A DNA stretch of 27,054 bases from an uncultured Alistipes sp. (GTDB lineage Bacteria; Bacteroidota; Bacteroidia; Bacteroidales; Rikenellaceae), in the NCBI GenBank assembly GCA_900550925.1, contig URTU01000014.1, positions 1-27,054 on the forward strand. Reading direction: 5' to 3'. Below the pieces are notes generated by a model. It saw only the letters and a program-made list of their open reading frames with translations, had not been told where the DNA came from and made no database searches. Shown here piece by piece: positions 16,251 to 24,857 of this stretch. The stretch's first letter is position 1. Each line of letters starts with the position of its first letter. The position numbers were made by a program, and so were the translations under genes.

Positions 16251-16289
16251 ACAAAAGAGGCGATCGTTTTCTGCGATCGCCTCTTTTGT
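16251..16289. terminator. Strong bidirectional terminator between mtaD and the GH18 gene
   Basis: ACAAAAGAGGCGATCG (16251-16266) and CGATCGCCTCTTTTGT (16274-16289) form a perfect 16-bp stem around a 7-base loop. The A-rich and T-rich ends give a terminator on both strands, as expected between convergent genes. Confidence 0.92.
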
Positions 16290-16379
16290 CGTATGCCGCT
16301 TGCAGGCCGGTGGTTAAATGGGCTGTTCGGCCTGGACGGCTGGCATATATCCCCGCATGGCGCGTAGCCGCCGGAGCGC

Positions 16380-17399
16380 TTACTGCTCCATTATGGAGTT
16401 GTAGACTGCATTGCGGAGCGTACCCTGACTGTCGTCACCGTCGTATTGCCAGTACATCGCACCCCGCAGACCGCGTTTGAGCAGCCATTTGCTCTTGATG
16501 GCGATCGATTTCGGATCGTCGTAGCAGCAGATCATTTCGCCGGCCTCGTCAGCCAGATATGGCATCTTGGCCTTGTTGTCCCACTTTTGCGATGCAACCT
16601 TCTGCAATTCGACTATCTTGTCATAGTTGATGTAGTCGGGCAGCGGAGCCCGCCCATGACCGTAGAACGGTATGCCGAGAACCAGTTTGTCGGCCGGAAC
16701 ACCAGCCTTCAGGTGGCGTTTGACGGCGCGTATGCAACTCTCGCCGTTGCTCATCGGCGAGTCGGCAAAGGCCGAATGGTGATAGGGCGGTTTGGCCATG
16801 TCGTAGGTCATGATGTTCACCAGGTCGATCATGTCGGAGATGGCGGCAAAATCAAAGTATCGGGCATTTGCCGGTGAGGCGACGGTGAGCAGTTTGTCCT
16901 CACCGAGCGTCTGCCGCAGCTCCGAGACGAGTTTGGTGAAGTTTTCGGTGTCGTCGGGTGACGATGATATTCCGGCTACCGAACTGGTCGGATATTCCCA
17001 GTCGAGGTCGATGCCGTCCAGCCCGTATTGGTCGACAATGCGGCGGCAGTCGGCAACGAATGCATGCCGCAGCGAGTCGTCGGCCGCCATCTCGCTGAAG
17101 CGTCCGCTTCCCCATCCGCCCAGCGACAAGGTTATCTTGAGCGACGGTTTTATCTTTTTGAGTTCGACGATCTGGCGCAGCCGGTCGGGATTTGCTATGC
17201 AGACACTGTCGAATGTCTCGGCGACGTGTCCGAATGCATAGTTTATGTGGGTCAGGCATGCCGGATCGGGAATCGATTCGCTGCCTGCGGTGACGTATGC
17301 CGCCACGATACGGTCGGCTTTGTCCACGGGCGTGGTTTTGTTGCAGCCGCACAGGGCCAGCAACAGTGAGATAGCAATCAAAACGTTGTGTTGTTTCAT
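16380..17399 (-). CDS. GH18 (chitinase-like) glycoside hydrolase lipoprotein
   Basis: This 339-residue protein begins with a lipoprotein signal (MKQHNVLIAISLLLALCGC; C19 is the likely lipidated residue). A complete family 18 barrel follows. Recognisable segments are AYVTAGSESIPD, HINYAFGHV, ITLSLGGWG and the catalytic DGIDLDWE motif at 128-135, with E135 as acid/base and D131/D133 as supporting residues. Further segments are LVNIMTYDMAKPP, KLVLGIPFYGHG and GAMYWQYDGDD. GH18 enzymes cleave beta-1,4 GlcNAc linkages by substrate-assisted catalysis; some Bacteroidota members act as endo-beta-N-acetylglucosaminidases. No carbohydrate-binding module is seen. No SusC/D pair is adjacent, so it is not in an obvious polysaccharide utilisation locus. 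Its 5' side is a long gap with a candidate promoter about 260 bases away. Confidence 0.9.
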   Translation of the reverse strand: MKQHNVLIAISLLLALCGCNKTTPVDKADRIVAAYVTAGSESIPDPACLTHINYAFGHVAETFDSVCIANPDRLRQIVELKKIKPSLKITLSLGGWGSGRFSEMAADDSLRHAFVADCRRIVDQYGLDGIDLDWEYPTSSVAGISSSPDDTENFTKLVSELRQTLGEDKLLTVASPANARYFDFAAISDMIDLVNIMTYDMAKPPYHHSAFADSPMSNGESCIRAVKRHLKAGVPADKLVLGIPFYGHGRAPLPDYINYDKIVELQKVASQKWDNKAKMPYLADEAGEMICCYDDPKSIAIKSKWLLKRGLRGAMYWQYDGDDSQGTLRNAVYNSIMEQ

Positions 17400-17559
17400 G
17401 ATAAAAAGGTTTTATGGATGAGTGTTTTTCTCCGGCGTTTCGATTCATGTGGTACGGTCACGGTTCTGCTGCCTGCCGAAGCGGAGCCTGCCGCAAACCG
17501 GATACTGAACTCCGGAAGGCGGTCGATTCGTGGCGCCTACGGTTGCAACACCTCCGTGA

Positions 17560-17582
17560 CCGGCCGAACAGGTATCGGCCGG
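17560..17582. repeat. Perfect 8-bp inverted repeat in the GH18 leader
   Basis: CCGGCCGA (17560-17567) and TCGGCCGG (17575-17582) flank a 7-base spacer. In a leftward transcript this would be a strong GC-rich hairpin about 160 bases before the GH18 start codon. No U tract follows on the minus strand (GTCACGG), so it is not an obvious terminator. Confidence 0.65.
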
Positions 17583-17662
17583 AGCGGTTTTGTGTGGAAA
17601 TTTCGATTGTTTTACAGTTAGTGTTTCGCGTTGTGTGGGGCAACGTGTGGCATTGCCTTGGC

Positions 17663-17693
17663 CAAAGTTAAGAAAAACGTTACGATATGCAAA
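17663..17693 (-). promoter_or_regulatory. Near-perfect Bacteroidota promoter reading toward the GH18 gene
   Basis: On the minus strand TTTG (17693-17690) is followed, after exactly 19 bases, by TAACTTTG (17670-17663). Transcription would begin near 17656 and run about 257 bases before the GH18 ATG at 17399. No closer TAnnTTTG box is seen for that gene. Confidence 0.65.
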
Positions 17694-17953
17694 CAGATTT
17701 GCGCGAAAAATAGCCTTTGGAGTGTCATTTGAGGTGTGATCGGTACGTTGCCGAGGATTCGATGGGATGATTTGTATGGTCGATTTGCGGAAAGTGTGGT
17801 GAAATTGGTAAGAGATATGCATGCGTCTAATGATTGTTGTTTATATACCGAAATGGCCTCTTAATTAGGCGAGTTCCATGTAGTCGATAAGGTAAAAACG
17901 TTTGACTATTTGTCGCAATATCGAATTTCGGGGGCTGCATACTGAAAACTTTT

Positions 17954-17983
17954 TTTGTTTTTCGGGTTTTTGGATTATCTTTG
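17954..17983 (+). promoter_or_regulatory. Promoter for the tetR-RND efflux operon
   Basis: TTTG (17954-17957) and TATCTTTG (17976-17983) are separated by 18 bases. A start near 17990 would leave a leader of about 20 bases before the tetR ATG. A TetR operator would be expected near here, but no convincing palindrome overlaps the boxes. Confidence 0.7.
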
Positions 17984-18008
17984 CCCGCACTAAGCGGAGG
18001 ATTAAGAG

Positions 18009-18641
18009 ATGGCTGAAAAGAGTCAAAGAGAGTATGTGATCGAACAGGCAACGGAGATGTTCTGTACACTCGGTATCAAATCGGTGCGGATGGACGATAT
18101 CGCCTCGCACCTGAGCATATCGAAACGAACCCTGTACGAGATGTTCAGCGACAAGGAGTCGCTGCTCAGACTCTGCATGCAGCACTATTACGACGGGATG
18201 TATGCACAGCTGCGCGAAGTGGGCCAAAAGAGTTCGGATCTGATCGATTGCATCATGATCTCGCTGGATTTGATCCTGGCGCATGCCGAGACCAGCCGGC
18301 GTCTGCGGTTGAATCTCGACAAGTTCTACCCGGAGATGGCCGTAGAGATCGGTCGGTCGATGGAACAGCGCAGCCGCAACGGATTGCATTCATATATAGA
18401 GAAGGGTATCGTCGAGGGTATTTTCAACCCGAAGATCGATATCGAACTCTCGGTGTCGATCCTTCACAGTTCGATCTCGGGAATGTTCGACCACGGCCGC
18501 ATCCTGCTTCCTGAGAACCGTACTCCGGAGGAGGTCTTCCGTTACATGATCGTCAATTTCTTCCGCGGCATCTCGACGGTCAAGGGGGTCGAGATGATCG
18601 ACCGCTGGAACGACCGGCGCAAACATTCGTTGAACAATTGA
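18009..18641 (+). CDS. TetR/AcrR family transcriptional regulator
   Basis: This 210-residue protein has the TetR N-terminal DNA-binding domain: REYVIEQATEMFCTLGIKSVRMDDIASHLSISKRTLYEMFSDKESLL (residues 7-53), with the helix-turn-helix at about 27-46. The remainder is a helical ligand-binding and dimerisation domain without recognisable specificity. It is the first gene of a five-gene cluster and lies 26 bases before the TolC-like gene. It therefore most likely represses its own promoter and the efflux genes, and is relieved by a substrate of the pump. That role is inferred from position and family. The direction, same strand and co-transcribed, differs from the divergent arrangement of acrR/acrAB in E. 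coli. Confidence 0.92.
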   Translation: MAEKSQREYVIEQATEMFCTLGIKSVRMDDIASHLSISKRTLYEMFSDKESLLRLCMQHYYDGMYAQLREVGQKSSDLIDCIMISLDLILAHAETSRRLRLNLDKFYPEMAVEIGRSMEQRSRNGLHSYIEKGIVEGIFNPKIDIELSVSILHSSISGMFDHGRILLPENRTPEEVFRYMIVNFFRGISTVKGVEMIDRWNDRRKHSLNN

Positions 18642-18667
18642 ATTAAAAACCGAAATAACCAAAAAAC

Positions 18668-20041
18668 ATGAAAAAATGTGTGATGACTTTGTGCGCTTTC
18701 GCTCTGACAGCAGTGGCGACTATGGCGCAGACGGCCGAATCTCCGGCGGTGCTGAAACTGTCGCTGGATGAAGCGATAGATCTGGCCCTGAGTGAGAACC
18801 CGACAGTCAAGGTGGCTGACCTGGAGATCGAACGTTACGACTATGTACGCAAGGAGACGCTGGGAAATCTCTATCCGTCGCTGTCGGTGAGCGGAACCTA
18901 TACGCGTGCGATAGTCAAGACGGAGATCTCGAAAGGCCTCTCGTTCGGCGCCGACAATACGATTGCGGCCAGTGCCGATATCGCCTTGCCGCTGATTGTA
19001 CCGTCGGTGTGGCGCACGGCCCGGCTCAATCAGATCGAGATGGAGAATGCGGTTGAGAGTGCCCGTGCTTCGAGAATCGATCTTGTGAACTCGGTCAAGA
19101 AGGGGTATTACAACATCCTTCTGGCTCAGCAGTCGCTTGCGGTGCTCAAGGCCAGCGAGGCAAACGTGCAGCAGACGGTCGACGATACACGCCTGCAGTA
19201 TGAGCACGGCCTGGCATCGGAGTATGACCTGATCACGGCAGAGGTGCAGTTGAGCAACCTGCAGCCGAGCATCATCCAGACCACCAATTCGATCGACGTG
19301 GCAAAACGGCTGCTGAAGATGTACATGAGCCTGCCGGACAATGTCGATATCGAACTCGAAGGGTCGCTCGACGACTTCCGGGATGCGGTGCTCAGCGGCA
19401 ATGACGGTCTCTCGACCGATATCTCGCAGAACAGCGCCCTGCGTCAGCTCGACATACAGGCTGATATGCTCGAACAGCAGCTGAAGGTCGCCCAGACATC
19501 GCGCATGCCGACCCTTTCGGCATTCGGATCGGTGAGCATCAGCGGTAATGACATGGAACGTTTGAATTTCGGGGCCATGACCGGCGGTTCGGACGGCTCG
19601 ACATCGACGCCGGGTACCACGGAGTCGGTCAAGAACAGTTTCTACTGGCAGCATCCTATTTCGGCCGGCATACAGCTGTCGATACCGATCTTCTCGGGCT
19701 TCAGGAATACCAACAAATTGAAGCAGCTACGCAACAGCATGGCCCAGCTCGACCTGCAGCGAATCTATCTTCAACAGAGTACCGAAGTCGAGGTCCGTTC
19801 GTCGATCAACGACCTGCTGACCGCCCGCGAGACGATGTTCGCAAACGAGAAGACCGTCCAGCAGGCTCAGAAGGCCTACGACATTTCGAATACGCGTTAC
19901 AAGGCCGGTGCAGGTACGATTCTGGAACTGAATACCTCGGAGCTGGCGTTGACGCAGGCCCGTCTGAACTATTCGCAGGCGATCTACGACTATCTGTCGG
20001 CCAAGGCCGATTACGACAGGATCGTCGGTCGGGAGCGTTAG
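18668..20041 (+). CDS. TolC-family outer membrane efflux protein
   Basis: This 457-residue protein begins with a signal peptide (MKKCVMTLCAFALTAVATMA, cleaved before QTAES). It has the duplicated outer membrane efflux protein domain: LSLDEAIDLALSENPTVKVADLEIE, then paired long helices with Gln/Ala-rich heptads (SLAVLKASEANVQQTVDDTRLQYEHGLASEYDLITAEVQLSNLQP). The second half repeats the pattern (TVQQAQKAYDISNTRYKAGAGTILELNTSELALTQARLNYSQAIYDYLSAKADYDRI). Three copies form the outer-membrane beta-barrel and periplasmic tunnel of a tripartite pump. No lipobox cysteine is present at the predicted cleavage site. It is followed after 21 bases by the adaptor gene. Confidence 0.93.
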   Translation: MKKCVMTLCAFALTAVATMAQTAESPAVLKLSLDEAIDLALSENPTVKVADLEIERYDYVRKETLGNLYPSLSVSGTYTRAIVKTEISKGLSFGADNTIAASADIALPLIVPSVWRTARLNQIEMENAVESARASRIDLVNSVKKGYYNILLAQQSLAVLKASEANVQQTVDDTRLQYEHGLASEYDLITAEVQLSNLQPSIIQTTNSIDVAKRLLKMYMSLPDNVDIELEGSLDDFRDAVLSGNDGLSTDISQNSALRQLDIQADMLEQQLKVAQTSRMPTLSAFGSVSISGNDMERLNFGAMTGGSDGSTSTPGTTESVKNSFYWQHPISAGIQLSIPIFSGFRNTNKLKQLRNSMAQLDLQRIYLQQSTEVEVRSSINDLLTARETMFANEKTVQQAQKAYDISNTRYKAGAGTILELNTSELALTQARLNYSQAIYDYLSAKADYDRIVGRER

Positions 20042-20062
20042 AAAAAGAGAAATAACAATCAA

Positions 20063-21103
20063 ATGAAGAATATGGCAATGAGAAGAATTTATGTGTTGGC
20101 AGCAGCAACGGCTGCCGTAATCTCGTTGATCGGCTGCGGCGGCGAGAAGAAACAGGCGGCTGAAACCACGGCCGTTGAAGAGAAGGTGCTCATCAAGACG
20201 GTTCAGGCCGAAGGCGAACGCATAGGACAATTGGTCGAGGTTACGGCCAATATCGAGCCTTACAAGCAGAATTACATTACGCCGGCGGTTTCGGGCGTCC
20301 GTATCGACCGGATTCTGGTAGATGTCGGCGACCATGTCAAGAAGGGTCAGGTAGTGGCTCTGATGGACCCCATTCAGTACAACCAGGCCCAGACGCAGCT
20401 GCTCAATCTCGAGTCGGATCTGGCCCGTATGAAACCGGTCTATGAGGCGGGAGGTATCTCGGCACAGTCGCTCGACCAGCTCCAGACGCAGGTCGACGTA
20501 CAGCGCGACGTGGTGGCAAACTACAAGAAGAACATCGAACTGCTCTCACCCATTACGGGAGTGGTTACGCAGCGCGATGCCGAGGCCGGTGACCTGTTTG
20601 CCGGTACGCCGATCCTCCAGATCATGCAGATCAACCCGCTGAAGATTACGGCCAACATCTCGGAGAAATATTTTGCCAATGTCAAACTGAACATGCCGGT
20701 CGAGATCCGTTTCGACGTGCTGCCCGACGAGCAGTTCACCGGCAAGGTGACGTTGATCTATCCGGCCATGGACCCCGATACGCGTACCTTTACGGTTGAG
20801 ATTACGGTTCCCAATTCGAACGGACGCCTGCGTCCGGGAATGTTCGCCCGCGCGATCTTCAACATGGGCGACAAGGATGGCGTGATGATCCCCGATACGG
20901 CGATCAAACGTCAGGCCGGTACAAATGACCGTGTGGTATTCGTCATCAAGGATGGCGTGGCCGAACGTCGTGTGGTTACTCTGGGCCGTCAGATCGGTGC
21001 GATGTACGATGCCCTGTCGGGTATCTCGGTCGGCGAAGAGGTGGCCGTGACGAGCCTCAGCAAACTCGAGGACGGTATGGCCGTAGAAGTTAAGAACGAC
21101 TAA
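20063..21103 (+). CDS. RND efflux periplasmic adaptor (membrane fusion) lipoprotein
   Basis: This protein of up to 346 residues is the adaptor of the tripartite pump. It has a lipoprotein signal ending in ISLIGC, with C25 the likely lipidated residue. Domains in order are a first lipoyl half (ITPAVSGVRIDRILVDVGDHVKKGQVVALMD), a short alpha-hairpin (YNQAQTQLLNLESDLARMKPVYEAGGISAQSLDQLQTQVDV), and the second lipoyl half (LLSPITGVVTQRDAEAGDLFAG). A beta-barrel domain (KITANISEKYFANVKLNMPVEIRF) and a membrane-proximal domain with RLRPGMFARAIF follow. Alternative starts at 20072 and 20078 give an equally good signal peptide, so the exact N-terminus is uncertain. The short hairpin and order fit the AcrA/MexA-type family. 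It is 13 bases ahead of the permease gene. Confidence 0.93.
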   Translation: MKNMAMRRIYVLAAATAAVISLIGCGGEKKQAAETTAVEEKVLIKTVQAEGERIGQLVEVTANIEPYKQNYITPAVSGVRIDRILVDVGDHVKKGQVVALMDPIQYNQAQTQLLNLESDLARMKPVYEAGGISAQSLDQLQTQVDVQRDVVANYKKNIELLSPITGVVTQRDAEAGDLFAGTPILQIMQINPLKITANISEKYFANVKLNMPVEIRFDVLPDEQFTGKVTLIYPAMDPDTRTFTVEITVPNSNGRLRPGMFARAIFNMGDKDGVMIPDTAIKRQAGTNDRVVFVIKDGVAERRVVTLGRQIGAMYDALSGISVGEEVAVTSLSKLEDGMAVEVKND

Positions 21104-21116
21104 CATCCCGCATAGC

Positions 21117-24100
21117 ATGAAAATATACGAATCGTCAGTAAGAAAACCGGTCTCGACCTGTCTGATCTTCTTCGGCATCATCGTCTTCGGACTCTTTTCG
21201 CTGAGGAACCTGTCGATCGACCAGTATCCCGAGATGGATATTCCGGCCATCAGCGTCATCACGACCTATGCCGGTGCGAATGCGGCCGATATCGAGACCA
21301 ACGTAACCCGAGTTCTGGAGGATAACCTGAATACGGTCCAGAACCTCAAGAAGATGACTTCGAAGTCGTCGGACAACGTCTCGTCGATTACCCTGGAGAT
21401 GGAGTGGGGCGCCGACCTGAATGAGGCTGCCAACGATATCCGAGACGTGGTGAGCCGTACGCAGACCCTGTTGCCCGATGATGCGGACTATCCTACGATT
21501 TTCAAGTTCAGCAGCTCGATGATCCCGGTTATGATGCTTTCGGTGACGGCAGATGACAGCTATTCGGCGCTGAACAAGATCCTCGACGAAAAACTGGTCA
21601 ACGTCCTGAACCGTGTCAACGGTGTAGGTGCGGTGAGCCTTATGGGACAGCCGGTTCGCGAGATACAGGTAAACGTCGATCCCGAGAAGATCGAGGCCTA
21701 CGGACTTACGGTTGAATCCATCGGCAACATCATTGCGGCCGAGAACGTGAACGTTTCGGGCGGAACGATGGATATCGGCAACAATACGTTGAACATCAAG
21801 GCCGACGGAGAGTTTACGAACAGCGACGTGCTGAAGACTCTTGTGGTTGCGAGCAAGGATAACCGCAACGTCTTGCTGAGCGAGGTTGCCGAGGTGAAGG
21901 ATACCCTCGAGAAGGCGACGATGGATACCCGTTCGAACGGTCGTCTTGGTGCCATGGTCATGATCCAGAAGCAGTCGGGTGCCAATACCGTGGATATCGT
22001 CAAGGAGCTCAAGAAACGTATGCCCGAGATTCAGGCTTCGCTTCCTCCCGACATCGAGATCGAGGAGATCATGAACGGTGCCGATGAGATTCAGGACAGT
22101 ATCGACTCGTTGACCGAAACCGTGCTGTTGGCCTTCGTATTCGTGATCATCGTAGTGATGGCGTTCCTGGGACGTTGGAGGGCGACATTCATCATCTGCC
22201 TGACCATCCCGATATCGTTGGTGACGGCATTCATATACCTGTTCGGAACGGGCTCGACACTGAACATCATCTCGCTCTCGTCGCTTTCGATCGCAATCGG
22301 TATGGTGGTGGACGACGCCATCGTGGTGCTCGAAAACATCACGACACATATCGAACGCGGTTCGAGCCCCCGCGAGGCGGCAATCTACGGTACCAATGAG
22401 GTGTGGCTGTCGGTCATCGCCACTACGCTGGTGGTTGTTGCGGTGTTCCTGCCGCTGACCATGATCTCGGGTATGGCCGGTATCCTGTTCCGCGAGTTGG
22501 GATGGATCGTCTCGATCGTGGTCAGCATGTCTACCGTGGCGGCAATATCGCTGACCCCGATGCTTTCGGCATATATCCTCAAATCCGATGGCGGCCAGCA
22601 CGACTACAAAGGTATCGGTATAATCTACAAACCGATCGACCGTTTCCTCGACTGGCTCGACAACGCCTATGCCAACTTGCTGGTTTGGGCCGTCCGGCAC
22701 CGTTATGTGGTGGCCGGCCTGGCATTCGGACTGTTTGCCGTATCGTTGGTGCTGCTTCGTTCGGTACCGTTCGACTTCTTCCCCGCATCGGATAACGGCC
22801 GTATTTCGGCTACGGTGGAGATGGAGCAGAACCTCTCGATGGAGTATACGGCACGTGTGGCCCGTCAGATCGACAGCATAATTTACGAGAAATATCCCGA
22901 AGTACAGCTGGTTTCGGCACGTTCGGGCGCCTCGTCGGCTACGAACGCCTATGCGGCCATGCAGGAGTCGGGCTCGAACATGATCAGCTACAACCTTCGA
23001 CTGCCGCGTTCGACCGAGCGTGAACGGTCGATCTACGAGATTGCCGACCTGTGGCGAAAGGATCTCGAACAGATACCGGAAGTGCGCAAGTTCAGCGTTA
23101 CGCCCGGTGGCAATACGGGCGGCGGCATGGGTAGTGCCAGCAATATCGAGCTGAAGGTGTTCGGTTACGACATCAATACGACCAATGCCATAGCGCTTGA
23201 CCTGAAGGATAAGGTTGCGGCTCTGCCCGGAACGCGAGATGTCGACCTGTCGCGGGACGATCTGCGTCCGGAGTACAACGTGGTGTTCGACCGTGAGAAG
23301 CTGGCCCTGTACGGCATGAACAGTTCGACGGTATCGATGGCCGTCCGTAACCGTATCGACGGTTTGATCGCGTCGCAGTACCGTGAGGACGGTGATGAGT
23401 ACGATATCGTTGTACGTTATGCCGAACCGTTCCGCGAGTCGATCGAGGACATCGAGAACATCAACCTCATGACGGCAACCGGCAAGACCATTAAACTGAA
23501 GGAGGTAGCTACGGTTCAGGAGGAGTTCGCGGCTCCGGACATCGAACGCGAAAACCGTCAGCGTGTTGTTACGGTTGAGGCGTTGCTGGCCCCGGGAGTG
23601 GCTCTGGGAGATGTTGTCAACGAGATCAGCGCACTGATTGCGGACTATCCGCTGCCCGACGGCGTCGACCTCGAAATCGGCGGTACGCTCGAGGATCAGC
23701 AGGATACGTTCGGCGACCTGATGATACTGTTCGTACTGATCGTCATACTGGTATATATCGTGATGGCAACCCAGTTCGAGTCTATGACCATGCCGTTGAT
23801 CATTATGGTGTCGCTGCCGTTCGCATTCACGGGAGTCTTCGTAGCTCTGTGGATGACCGGTACGCCGTTGAGCATCATTGCACTGATCGGAGCCATCATG
23901 CTTGTCGGAATTGTCGTCAAGAACGGTATCGTGATGGTCGACTATACGAACCTGTTGATCGAGCGGGGTGCTAATATTGTTCAGGCTGCCGTTGCGGCCG
24001 GTAAGAGCCGTCTGCGTCCGGTGCTCATGACCTCGCTGACCACGATCTTCGGTATGGTGCCCATGGCGCTCGGTATCGGAGCCGGTTCTGAAACGTGGCA

Positions 24101-24275
24101 GCCGATGGGTGTGGCCGTTATCGGCGGTATGACCTGCTCGACCTTGCTGACCTTGCTGGTACTGCCTTCGATCTATGTGATCGCACGCGGCCGCCGTGTT
24201 AAGAATCAGGGAGGCGTGAATGTTAAGGACGGCGGTGAAGGCAAACGTAAGATGGCTGTTGCCAACAAAATATAA
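21117..24275 (+). CDS. RND-family efflux permease (AcrB/HAE1-like)
   Basis: This 1052-residue inner-membrane transporter has the full duplicated RND architecture: 12 predicted helices and two large periplasmic loops. The proton relay is intact, with D399 and D400 in MVVDDAIVVLEN and K935 in GIVVKNGIVMVDYTNLL, corresponding to AcrB Asp407, Asp408 and Lys940. Other conserved segments are MEMEWGADLNEAANDIRDVV, RPVLMTSLTTIFGMVPMALGIG and GGMTCSTLLTLLVLPSIYV. The features fit the HAE1-type drug and amphiphile pumps, but substrate cannot be read from sequence; a metal-exporting role is less likely. The C-terminal tail is basic (KDGGEGKRKMAVANKI). The PII-like gene begins 21 bases after its stop. 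Confidence 0.95.
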   Translation: MKIYESSVRKPVSTCLIFFGIIVFGLFSLRNLSIDQYPEMDIPAISVITTYAGANAADIETNVTRVLEDNLNTVQNLKKMTSKSSDNVSSITLEMEWGADLNEAANDIRDVVSRTQTLLPDDADYPTIFKFSSSMIPVMMLSVTADDSYSALNKILDEKLVNVLNRVNGVGAVSLMGQPVREIQVNVDPEKIEAYGLTVESIGNIIAAENVNVSGGTMDIGNNTLNIKADGEFTNSDVLKTLVVASKDNRNVLLSEVAEVKDTLEKATMDTRSNGRLGAMVMIQKQSGANTVDIVKELKKRMPEIQASLPPDIEIEEIMNGADEIQDSIDSLTETVLLAFVFVIIVVMAFLGRWRATFIICLTIPISLVTAFIYLFGTGSTLNIISLSSLSIAIGMVVDDAIVVLENITTHIERGSSPREAAIYGTNEVWLSVIATTLVVVAVFLPLTMISGMAGILFRELGWIVSIVVSMSTVAAISLTPMLSAYILKSDGGQHDYKGIGIIYKPIDRFLDWLDNAYANLLVWAVRHRYVVAGLAFGLFAVSLVLLRSVPFDFFPASDNGRISATVEMEQNLSMEYTARVARQIDSIIYEKYPEVQLVSARSGASSATNAYAAMQESGSNMISYNLRLPRSTERERSIYEIADLWRKDLEQIPEVRKFSVTPGGNTGGGMGSASNIELKVFGYDINTTNAIALDLKDKVAALPGTRDVDLSRDDLRPEYNVVFDREKLALYGMNSSTVSMAVRNRIDGLIASQYREDGDEYDIVVRYAEPFRESIEDIENINLMTATGKTIKLKEVATVQEEFAAPDIERENRQRVVTVEALLAPGVALGDVVNEISALIADYPLPDGVDLEIGGTLEDQQDTFGDLMILFVLIVILVYIVMATQFESMTMPLIIMVSLPFAFTGVFVALWMTGTPLSIIALIGAIMLVGIVVKNGIVMVDYTNLLIERGANIVQAAVAAGKSRLRPVLMTSLTTIFGMVPMALGIGAGSETWQPMGVAVIGGMTCSTLLTLLVLPSIYVIARGRRVKNQGGVNVKDGGEGKRKMAVANKI

Positions 24276-24296
24276 TTCAAAGCGAAAGAGAGAGTT

Positions 24297-24590
24297 ATGC
24301 AAGCAATATTCATATCGTACAACCAGGCGTTGACGGATCGGGTGATGGAGATACTCGACCGCAACGGGGTACGTGGGTTCACACGTTGGGGACTTACGGA
24401 GGGCCGCGGCTCGAAGGATGGCGAACCGCATTACGGATCGCATGCGTGGCCGGCGATGAATGCCTCGATACTGGCCGTCACCGACGAGCAGAAGGTGAAG
24501 GCTGTACTGGAGGATCTGCGTGAGATGGATGCCGAAACCAAGATGCAGGGTTCGCGGGCATTTGTCTGGAACGTGGTCGACCAGATGTAG
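24297..24590 (+). CDS. Small PII-like protein associated with the RND transporter (PG0541-like)
   Basis: This 97-residue soluble protein has no signal peptide. It resembles PII-type ferredoxin-fold proteins: a first strand (MQAIFISYNQALTDRVMEILDRNGVRGFTRW), then a glycine-rich T-loop-like segment (TEGRGSKDGEPHYGSHAWPAM). A second strand-helix unit (NASILAVTDEQKVKAVLEDLREMD) and a C-terminal strand (SRAFVWNVVDQM) follow. I recall the same arrangement in Porphyromonas gingivalis, where PG0541 follows the RND genes PG0538-PG0540, and in the DUF3240 proteins next to CzcA pumps. A regulatory subunit sensing a nucleotide or metal and acting on the permease is plausible but unproven. It is the last gene of the efflux operon and is followed by a terminator hairpin. 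Confidence 0.8.
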   Translation: MQAIFISYNQALTDRVMEILDRNGVRGFTRWGLTEGRGSKDGEPHYGSHAWPAMNASILAVTDEQKVKAVLEDLREMDAETKMQGSRAFVWNVVDQM

Positions 24591-24671
24591 TTGACCGGGA
24601 TTCGGGCTGCGTGGGGGACACGGCCGGTTTTGTCCGGTTGGGCTCCTGCGCAGGCCTGTCGGAGAATAGAT

Positions 24672-24730
24672 GGCGGATACGGATGCCTGCCCTTCGGAAC
24701 GGGGCGGTATCCGTATCCGCCTGTTTGTTG
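24672..24730 (+). terminator. Long-stem terminator after the efflux operon
   Basis: GGCGGATACGGAT (24672-24684) pairs perfectly with ATCCGTATCCGCC (24709-24721). Three further pairs, one of them G-U, extend the stem inward, and a small inner GCCC/GGGC helix can form in the loop. The run TGTTTGTT after the stem serves as a weak U tract. Confidence 0.75.
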
Positions 24731-24777
24731 CAGGTGGATTTATCGTTCTGAGTTACGGCATTCTGCGAAAAAAACAC

Positions 24778-24785
24778 TATCTTTG
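24778..24785 (+). promoter_or_regulatory. Candidate -7 box (TATCTTTG) for obgE
   Basis: TATCTTTG matches TAnnTTTG and lies 72 bases before the obgE start, giving a leader of about 65 bases. It is the same octamer as the tetR -7 box. No TTTG is seen at -33. Confidence 0.6.
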
Positions 24786-24857
24786 GCCCCGAAAATGCGG
24801 TACTGTTATCTGAATCCGTTGCAGGTCGGTGTACCGGTTAAAAGTTCCTGAAAAGAG

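Larger units (their letters stand above)
17400..18008. other. 609-base intergenic region, no convincing gene
   Basis: This gap separates the divergent GH18 and tetR genes. It holds a candidate minus-strand promoter (17663-17693), a plus-strand promoter (17954-17983) and an inverted repeat at 17560-17582. Short open frames on both strands have Arg/Ser-rich or otherwise non-protein-like composition, and I could not support any of them. The part from 17671 to 17950 is A/T-rich without recognisable structure. The part from 17400 to 17655 would be the leader of a GH18 transcript or a separate small RNA. Confidence 0.6.

Noticed and set aside
17414..17822. Several short open frames on both strands in the GH18-tetR gap
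   Set aside because: They overlap one another, are Arg/Ser/Thr rich, and have no recognisable domain, signal or conserved motif. A cysteine-containing minus-strand frame was considered as a small secreted peptide, but it lacks the NVEALA-type signature.
21135..24443. A 1102-residue open frame antisense to the RND permease
   Set aside because: It is a shadow of GC-rich codon use on the coding strand. The composition (His/Arg/Asp rich) is not protein-like and the sense frame is unambiguous.
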